Origin: JBBDIP01 sp050260675
GTDB lineage: Bacteria > Bacillota > Sulfobacillia > Fermentithermobacillales > Fermentithermobacillaceae
Assembly (NCBI GenBank): GCA_050260675.1
Contig: JBLNCN010000011.1
Location: 744,001 to 808,000 of the forward strand
Direction: 5' to 3'
Length of the DNA: 64,000 nt
The notes beneath the pieces are model-generated. The model saw only the letters and a program-made list of their open reading frames with translations, did no database searches and had not been told where the DNA came from. Every line of letters starts with the position of its first letter. The first letter of the stretch is position 1. Positions 59,762 to 64,000 of the stretch are shown piece after piece. The translations under genes were made by a program, and so were the position numbers.

Positions 59762-60151
59762 TTATACGCGACGCCGCTTGGGCGGACGACATCCGTTGTG
59801 CGGCACAGGGGTTGTGTCCTTGATCATGGTAACCTCAAGGCCGGCCGCCTGCAGCGCGCGGATGGCCGCTTCCCTTCCGGACCCGGGACCCTTGACCATG
59901 ACCTCGACCTCACGCATACCCTGGTCGATAGCGGTCTTTGCCGCAGTCTCGGCGGCCAGCTGGGCCGCGAACGGGGTTGATTTGCGAGATCCTTTGAAGC
60001 CCTGCTTTCCGGCGGTGGACCACGAGATTACGCCGCCGGTCGCGTCGCTAATCGAGACTATGGTGTTGTTGAACGTCGACTTTATATGAGCGACGCCCTT
60101 CTCGACGACGCGTCGTTCTCTTCTCTTGGTACGTTCTCTCTTCTTAGCCAA
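59762..60151 (-). CDS. rpsK: 30S ribosomal protein S11
   Basis: A 129-residue S11: VAHIKSTFNNTIVSISDATGGVISWS, GFKGSRKSTPFAAQLAAETAAK, GPGSGREAAIRAL and the C-terminal DTTPVPHNGCRPPKRRRV. It forms part of the platform near the E site. It follows rpsM by 15 bp. Confidence 0.98.
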   Translation of the reverse strand: MAKKRERTKRRERRVVEKGVAHIKSTFNNTIVSISDATGGVISWSTAGKQGFKGSRKSTPFAAQLAAETAAKTAIDQGMREVEVMVKGPGSGREAAIRALQAAGLEVTMIKDTTPVPHNGCRPPKRRRV

Positions 60152-60166
60152 GAACTAAACGCCCCC

Positions 60167-60541
60167 TTACTTCGCCTTGCGCCTGACGCCCACGGTCCGC
60201 TTGGGACCCTTGCGGGTTCGAGCGTTGGTCTGAGTCCTCTGGCCTCTGACCGGCAGCCCTCTCCTGTGACGGAGACCCCTGTAAGTCCCCAGATCAATGA
60301 GCCTCTTGATGTTGAGCTGGACTTCCGACCGGAGATCTCCCTCGATCTTGTAGTTCTTATCAATAAACTCCCTTATCTTGGAGATCTCTTCCTCAGTCAG
60401 ATCCCTCACCCTGGTGTTGGGGCTGATGCCCGTGGCCTTCAGGATATCCCCGGCCCTGGTGGGACCGATCCCGTAGATGTAAGGGAGAGCGGCCTCGATT
60501 CTCTTGTCCCTGGGTAGATCAACACCTGCTATACGAGCCAT
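60167..60541 (-). CDS. rpsM: 30S ribosomal protein S13
   Basis: A 124-residue S13: ARIAGVDLPRDKRIEAALPYIYGIG, the helix-two-turn-helix and TYRGLRHRRGLPVRGQRTQTNARTRKG. It sits at the subunit interface and contacts tRNA through the basic C-terminus. It follows rpmJ by 15 bp. Confidence 0.98.
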   Translation of the reverse strand: MARIAGVDLPRDKRIEAALPYIYGIGPTRAGDILKATGISPNTRVRDLTEEEISKIREFIDKNYKIEGDLRSEVQLNIKRLIDLGTYRGLRHRRGLPVRGQRTQTNARTRKGPKRTVGVRRKAK

Positions 60542-60556
60542 TCCTTCACCCCCGCC

Positions 60557-60670
60557 TTATCCCTGCTTCTGCTTGTGCTTCGGATTCTGGCACAGCACCA
60601 TGACCCTGCCGTGCCGCCTGATGATCCTGCACTTCTCGCATATCTTCTTGACTGAAGGCCGTACCTTCAC
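60557..60670 (-). CDS. rpmJ: 50S ribosomal protein L36 (zinc-type)
   Basis: A 37-residue L36: MKVRPSVKKICEKCRIIRRH, then GRVMVLCQNPKHKQKQG. The Cys11, Cys14, Cys27 and His32 zinc site of the C+ form is intact. GTG start at 60670 with GGAGGG 6 bases upstream (reading GGAGGGTTTCCG-GTG). It lies between infA and rpsM as in all Bacillota. Confidence 0.97.
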   Translation of the reverse strand: MKVRPSVKKICEKCRIIRRHGRVMVLCQNPKHKQKQG

Positions 60671-60689
60671 CGGAAACCCTCCTTGCCTT

Positions 60690-60908
60690 CTACCGTAGAC
60701 GCCGGACTATTCTGCCGCGGGAGAGGTCATAAGGAGAGAGTTCAAGAAGAACCCTGTCCCCGGGCAGGATCTTGATGAAGTTGATTCGCATCCTCCCGGA
60801 GATGTGGGCGAGGACCTTGTGCCCTCCCTCGATCTCCACCCGAAACATTGCATTGGGAAGCGGCTCGACAACCCTGCCCTCAACCTCAATGCTGTCTTGC
60901 TTCGGCAT
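60690..60908 (-). CDS. infA: Translation initiation factor IF-1
   Basis: A 72-residue OB-fold protein: MPKQDSIEVEGRVVEPLPNA, MFRVEIEGGHKVLAHISGRMR and ILPGDRVLLELSPYDLSRGRI. It binds the 30S A site. The ATG at 60908 has GAGGGGG 6 bases upstream; an in-frame start 15 bases earlier lacks an SD. Confidence 0.97.
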   Translation of the reverse strand: MPKQDSIEVEGRVVEPLPNAMFRVEIEGGHKVLAHISGRMRINFIKILPGDRVLLELSPYDLSRGRIVRRLR

Positions 60909-60956
60909 CGTATTCCCCCTCATACACCTAACAAAGTCTCTCCAACGGTTGGCAAC

Positions 60957-61700
60957 TTATACCAACGTGAGGGGCCTGGGCCCCGTCGCGGTCACCGCCA
61001 CCGTGTGCTCGAAGTGGGCCGAGAGCGACCCGTCCTTGGTAACAACCCGCAGGTTCGGGTACGAGATGACCTCGTGGCCGCCTACGTTGACCATCGGCTC
61101 AATCGCGATGACCATGCCCCGGCGAAGCACAGGGCCGGTCCCCTTGGCCCCAAAGTTGGGGACGTTGGGGTCCTCGTGCATCCTGCGGCCAACGCCGTGG
61201 CCGGCGTACTCTGTGACCACCGAGAACCCGGCCTTCCTGACCACGCTCTCGACTGCCGCCCCGATGTCTCCCAGGTGATTGCCGGGGACCGCCGCAGCGA
61301 TCCCGGCATAGAGCGACTCCCTGGTCGTGTCTATGAGCAATCTCGCCGTCGCCGAGACCTTGCCCACGGGGAACGTTGCCGCGGTATCTCCCACGAACCC
61401 CTCGAGCGTAGCGCCGACGTCGATCGAGATTATGTCGCCCTCCAGAAGCGGCCTATCGTCCGGAATGCCATGGACGACGACATCGTTCCTGGAAGCGCAA
61501 ATGCTTGCGGGAAACCCCATGTAACCCTTGAACGTGGGGATAGCCCCGCACTTACGGATGAACTCCTCGGCGATGGCGTCCAGTTCCCTGGTGGTTATGC
61601 CGGGCCTAACCATGCTGCCCAGCATAGCCAGGCAATTGCCTGCTACCTGCCCCGCCTTGGCCATAAGCTCTATTTCATTGTCAGTCTTCAAAACTATCAT
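60957..61700 (-). CDS. map: Methionine aminopeptidase, type I
   Basis: A 247-residue metallo-aminopeptidase that removes the initiator Met. Metal ligands: ISIDVGATLEGFVGDTAATF (two Asp), EYAGHGVGRRMHEDP (His), MVIAIEPMV (Glu) and SAHFEHTVAVT (Glu). The substrate-binding His is in DVVVHGIPDD. It follows adk by 10 bp. Confidence 0.97.
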   Translation of the reverse strand: MIVLKTDNEIELMAKAGQVAGNCLAMLGSMVRPGITTRELDAIAEEFIRKCGAIPTFKGYMGFPASICASRNDVVVHGIPDDRPLLEGDIISIDVGATLEGFVGDTAATFPVGKVSATARLLIDTTRESLYAGIAAAVPGNHLGDIGAAVESVVRKAGFSVVTEYAGHGVGRRMHEDPNVPNFGAKGTGPVLRRGMVIAIEPMVNVGGHEVISYPNLRVVTKDGSLSAHFEHTVAVTATGPRPLTLV

Positions 61701-61710
61701 TGGATCACTT

Positions 61711-62376
61711 TCACTTCACAAGATTGCGGGCTGCCAGCTCACCCTCGATACGCATCGCCACATCTTGAACATCGCCCTCGCCATCAACAGCGACCACAAG
61801 CCCCTCTTGCCCGTAGTAGTCCTCGAGAGGCTGTGTTAGCCGATGGTACACCGAGAGCCGGTCCCTCACGGTCTCTTCCCGATCGTCCTTGCGGATCACA
61901 AGCTCGCCGCCGCAGTCGTCACAGACGCCGCTTATCCTGGGAGGTTGCACCGCGAGGCTGTAAGGCCTGCCGCAAGCGCTGCAAACCCGTCTGGTCCTGG
62001 CGCGTTCCAGGATCTTCTCCTCGGGGACAACCAGGTTCAGCACCAGGTCCAGTTTCCTCCCCGATGCCGCCAGCATCTTGTCGAGCGCCTCGGCCTGTGC
62101 GAGGTTTCGCGGAAAGCCGTCCAGTACGAACCCGGTGGCCTCCGCCTCACTCATGGCCTTCTCGATGATGCGGAGCGTAGTGGCATCGTCGACGAGATCG
62201 CCTCTGGCGAGGATCCCCTCGACCAGGAGCCCCAGTTCGGTTTTGTTCCTTATCTCCCGCCTGAAGATGTCGCCGGGAGCAATGTGGCTAAGGCCGTGCT
62301 TCTCAGCCAGAAGCTTAGCCTGAGTCCCTTTGCCCGATCCCGGAGCTCCCAGAAACAAAAGATGCAAGAACGCCAC
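61711..62376 (-). CDS. adk: Adenylate kinase (zinc-lid type)
   Basis: A 221-residue adenylate kinase: P-loop LFLGAPGSGKGTQAKLL, AMP-binding GFVLDGFPRNLAQAEAL and the lid with CSACGRPY and CDDCGG, the four-cysteine zinc site of Gram-positive enzymes. It interconverts AMP, ATP and ADP. It follows secY by 4 bp. Confidence 0.97.
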   Translation of the reverse strand: MAFLHLLFLGAPGSGKGTQAKLLAEKHGLSHIAPGDIFRREIRNKTELGLLVEGILARGDLVDDATTLRIIEKAMSEAEATGFVLDGFPRNLAQAEALDKMLAASGRKLDLVLNLVVPEEKILERARTRRVCSACGRPYSLAVQPPRISGVCDDCGGELVIRKDDREETVRDRLSVYHRLTQPLEDYYGQEGLVVAVDGEGDVQDVAMRIEGELAARNLVK

Positions 62377-62380
62377 CGCC

Positions 62381-63646
62381 CTATCTCATGAATCCTTGAT
62401 AGTTCCTCATAACCAGCTGCGCCTCGATCTGCTTCATGGTCTCTGTCGCGACGCCGATCACGATCAAAAGCGCAGTGCCCCCCAGGGCGTGGAACCCGGG
62501 GAGTTTGGTTATCTGGATCACGAAGTTCGGCAGGACCGCGATTGCGGCCAGGAACAGAGCGCCGACCGCCGTGATCCTGGTAACTATCCTTGAAAGCGTA
62601 TCAGACGTCGGCTTGCCAGGCCGGATGCCGGGGACAAAGCCGCCGTACTTTCTCATGTTGTCCGCGACCTCCAACGGATTGAAGACCATCGCGGTATAGA
62701 AGAACGTAAACCCGAAAATGAGCAGGGCATACATGGCAGTATACCACGGCTGGCTGGCATCGAACAGCTGTCCCAGCTTTGCCGCCCAAGGCTTGTCGGA
62801 GGCGAATGCCGCTATGGTTGTCGGGAAGGACAGAAGCGACTGCGCGAAGATCACCGGGATCACGCCCGCCTGGTTGATGCGGATCGGGATGTTGGTGGCG
62901 TAGCCGCCCATCATCTTGCGACCGACAACCCGCTTGGAGTACTGGACCGGTATCCTGCGCTCGCCTTCCGTCACCCATATCACCAGAAGGATAGTGACAA
63001 GGGAAATGACCAGGACCCCGGCCACGTTGTACCACTTGGTGAGTCCTAGCTGCACGGAAGCAACCATCTGCCCGATTTCCCTGGGCATCCCGACTATGAT
63101 GCCGGCGAAGATGAACAGCGAGATACCGTTGCCGATACCTTTCTCGGTGATGATCTCGCCCAACCACATCAGGAAAGCGGTGCCCGCCGTGAGGGTCAGC
63201 ATGATCTCCACGACCAGGAACCACGATTGGGAGACAAGAGCTCCACGGGCCCTGATAGCCGCCGTCATTCCAAAAGCCTCGATTAGGCCGAAGATGATGG
63301 TGCCATACCGGGTGTAGCCCTGGAGTTTCTTACGACCGTCCTCTTCTTTGGACATCTCTTCCCACTTGGGGATGACCATCTGCAAGAGCTGCATGATGAT
63401 CGAGCTGTTGATGTAAGGATAGATGCTCATTGCGAAGACAGAGTACGAAGAGAGCGCGCCGCCTGAGAAGAGATCCATGAAGGCAAAGAGCGTGCCTTCC
63501 GAGAACATCTCGGAGATAACCTCGGGCAGGACTCCGGGCACCGGCACTGCCACTCCAGCCCTGAAGACTATGAGCAAGCCCACGGTAATCAGGATTCTCT
63601 TCCTGAGCTCCGGGACGTGCCATGCGTTCCTCAAGGTAGCGATCAT
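62381..63646 (-). CDS. secY: Preprotein translocase subunit SecY
   Basis: A 421-residue translocon channel with ten membrane helices. Starts MIATLRNAWHVPELRKRILITVGLLIVFRAG; the plug region (LFAFMDLFSGGALSSYSVFAMSIYPYI) and the C-terminal loop SKRVVGRKMMGGYATNIPIRINQAG / GFVPGIRPGK are all present. It begins directly at the rplO stop (0-bp gap). Confidence 0.98.
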   Translation of the reverse strand: MIATLRNAWHVPELRKRILITVGLLIVFRAGVAVPVPGVLPEVISEMFSEGTLFAFMDLFSGGALSSYSVFAMSIYPYINSSIIMQLLQMVIPKWEEMSKEEDGRKKLQGYTRYGTIIFGLIEAFGMTAAIRARGALVSQSWFLVVEIMLTLTAGTAFLMWLGEIITEKGIGNGISLFIFAGIIVGMPREIGQMVASVQLGLTKWYNVAGVLVISLVTILLVIWVTEGERRIPVQYSKRVVGRKMMGGYATNIPIRINQAGVIPVIFAQSLLSFPTTIAAFASDKPWAAKLGQLFDASQPWYTAMYALLIFGFTFFYTAMVFNPLEVADNMRKYGGFVPGIRPGKPTSDTLSRIVTRITAVGALFLAAIAVLPNFVIQITKLPGFHALGGTALLIVIGVATETMKQIEAQLVMRNYQGFMR

Positions 63647-64000
63647 CTATATCACCTCGGCCTTGCCGCCGGCGGCCTCTATTTTCTCCTTTGCCGTCTT
63701 GGAGAAGGCATGCGCCCTGACGGTAAGGGCCTTCTCCACATCTCCGTCTCCCAGGACCTTTACCAGCTCGGCATTCTTGCGCACCATTCCTGCCGCCTGA
63801 AGCTGCTCAGGCCCGACTTCGCTACCCGCGTCAAACGCGCCTAGATCGGAAACATTGACCAACGCGTAGAGGGTCCCGAAGTTGTTGTGGAAGCCCCGCT
63901 TGGGGAGCCTCATGGTCAGCCGCATCTGGCCTCCCTCGAAACCCGGTCCCTTGGAACCTCCGGACCTGGCCTTCTGGCCCTTGTGGCCGCGTCCGGCGGT
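63647..64000 (-). CDS. rplO: 50S ribosomal protein L15 (5' end outside the window)
   Basis: The last 117 residues of L15. The reading frame is open to the right edge and reads TAGRGHKGQKARSGGSKGPG and GFEGGQMRLTMRLPKRGFHN, the conserved L15 core, so the N-terminal part of about 30 residues is cut off by the window. An ATG at 63925 is internal, not the start. It is the gene directly upstream of secY in the spc operon. Confidence 0.96.
   Translation of the reverse strand, partial: TAGRGHKGQKARSGGSKGPGFEGGQMRLTMRLPKRGFHNNFGTLYALVNVSDLGAFDAGSEVGPEQLQAAGMVRKNAELVKVLGDGDVEKALTVRAHAFSKTAKEKIEAAGGKAEVI

Noticed and set aside
60804..62168. 454-codon plus-strand open frame opposite infA-map-adk
   Set aside because: Covers three known genes in antisense and matches nothing.

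Overview
The window looks like chromosomal DNA of a GC-rich Gram-positive (Bacillota, Clostridia-like) bacterium. The ribosomal/alpha-operon gene order (rplO-secY-adk-map-infA-rpmJ-rpsM-rpsK-rpsD-rpoA-rplQ-ecfA1-ecfA2-ecfT-truA, then rplM-rpsI-cwlD) follows the Bacillus/Clostridium plan. A CwlD-type spore-cortex amidase, a Firmicutes-style chemotaxis set with cheC, cheD and cheX, and a complete D-ornithine (oxidative Stickland-type) fermentation operon point the same way. Almost everything right of 5 kb is on the minus strand. No species can be named from the sequence alone.

Layout. 0.1-5 kb: a MalT-like LuxR regulator (-), then a CTP-dependent prenol kinase-like membrane protein, a degenerate CDF-like membrane protein and a frameshifted PhnB/VOC gene (+). 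5.3-14 kb: a compact four-gene minus-strand cassette made of a large BrxC/PglY-like P-loop ATPase, a DNA methyltransferase with an inserted zinc ribbon, a PglZ-domain protein and a small protein of unknown family. This is the best candidate for an unusual BREX/Pgl-like defence system. 14.2-22.2 kb: a DUF4015-type glycosidase-like protein and the operon cheW-cheA-cheC-cheD-cheY-cheB-cheR-cheX. 22.2-30.7 kb: an AbgB-like M20 amidohydrolase, a secreted GH18 protein, a beta-lactamase-fold serine hydrolase, an M19 dipeptidase, a ferredoxin, a double FMN-binding lipoprotein, a NYN RNase-like protein, tRNA-Arg(CCG) and a half-size UPF0016 transporter.

30.7-47 kb is one long, tightly packed minus-strand run. 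Read 5' to 3' it encodes ord-ortA-ortB-oraS-oraE-glmL-orr (ornithine racemisation, B12/PLP aminomutase, dehydrogenase, thiolase), a Memo-AMMECR1 fusion with its AmmeMemoRadiSam radical SAM partner, ornithine carbamoyltransferase, and two cyclic-2,3-diphosphoglycerate-synthetase-like GTPases on either side of a glycosyltransferase with a large insert. Ornithine is the shared substrate of the racemase and the carbamoyltransferase. Upstream of ord lies a region of six 31-bp tandem repeats and a second, shorter repeat array.

47.6-64 kb: a GNAT acetyltransferase (+), cwlD, rpsI and rplM, then a PaaK-like adenylate-forming ligase and a second MalT-like regulator that break the usual truA-rplM junction, the ECF transporter module, and the distal spc/alpha ribosomal operon. 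rplO runs off the right edge. Several starts are non-ATG (TTG for rplM and rpsI, GTG for rpmJ and rpoA). cheC appears to use ACG after a strong Shine-Dalgarno, and the cheW Shine-Dalgarno is buried in a perfect 13-bp hairpin.
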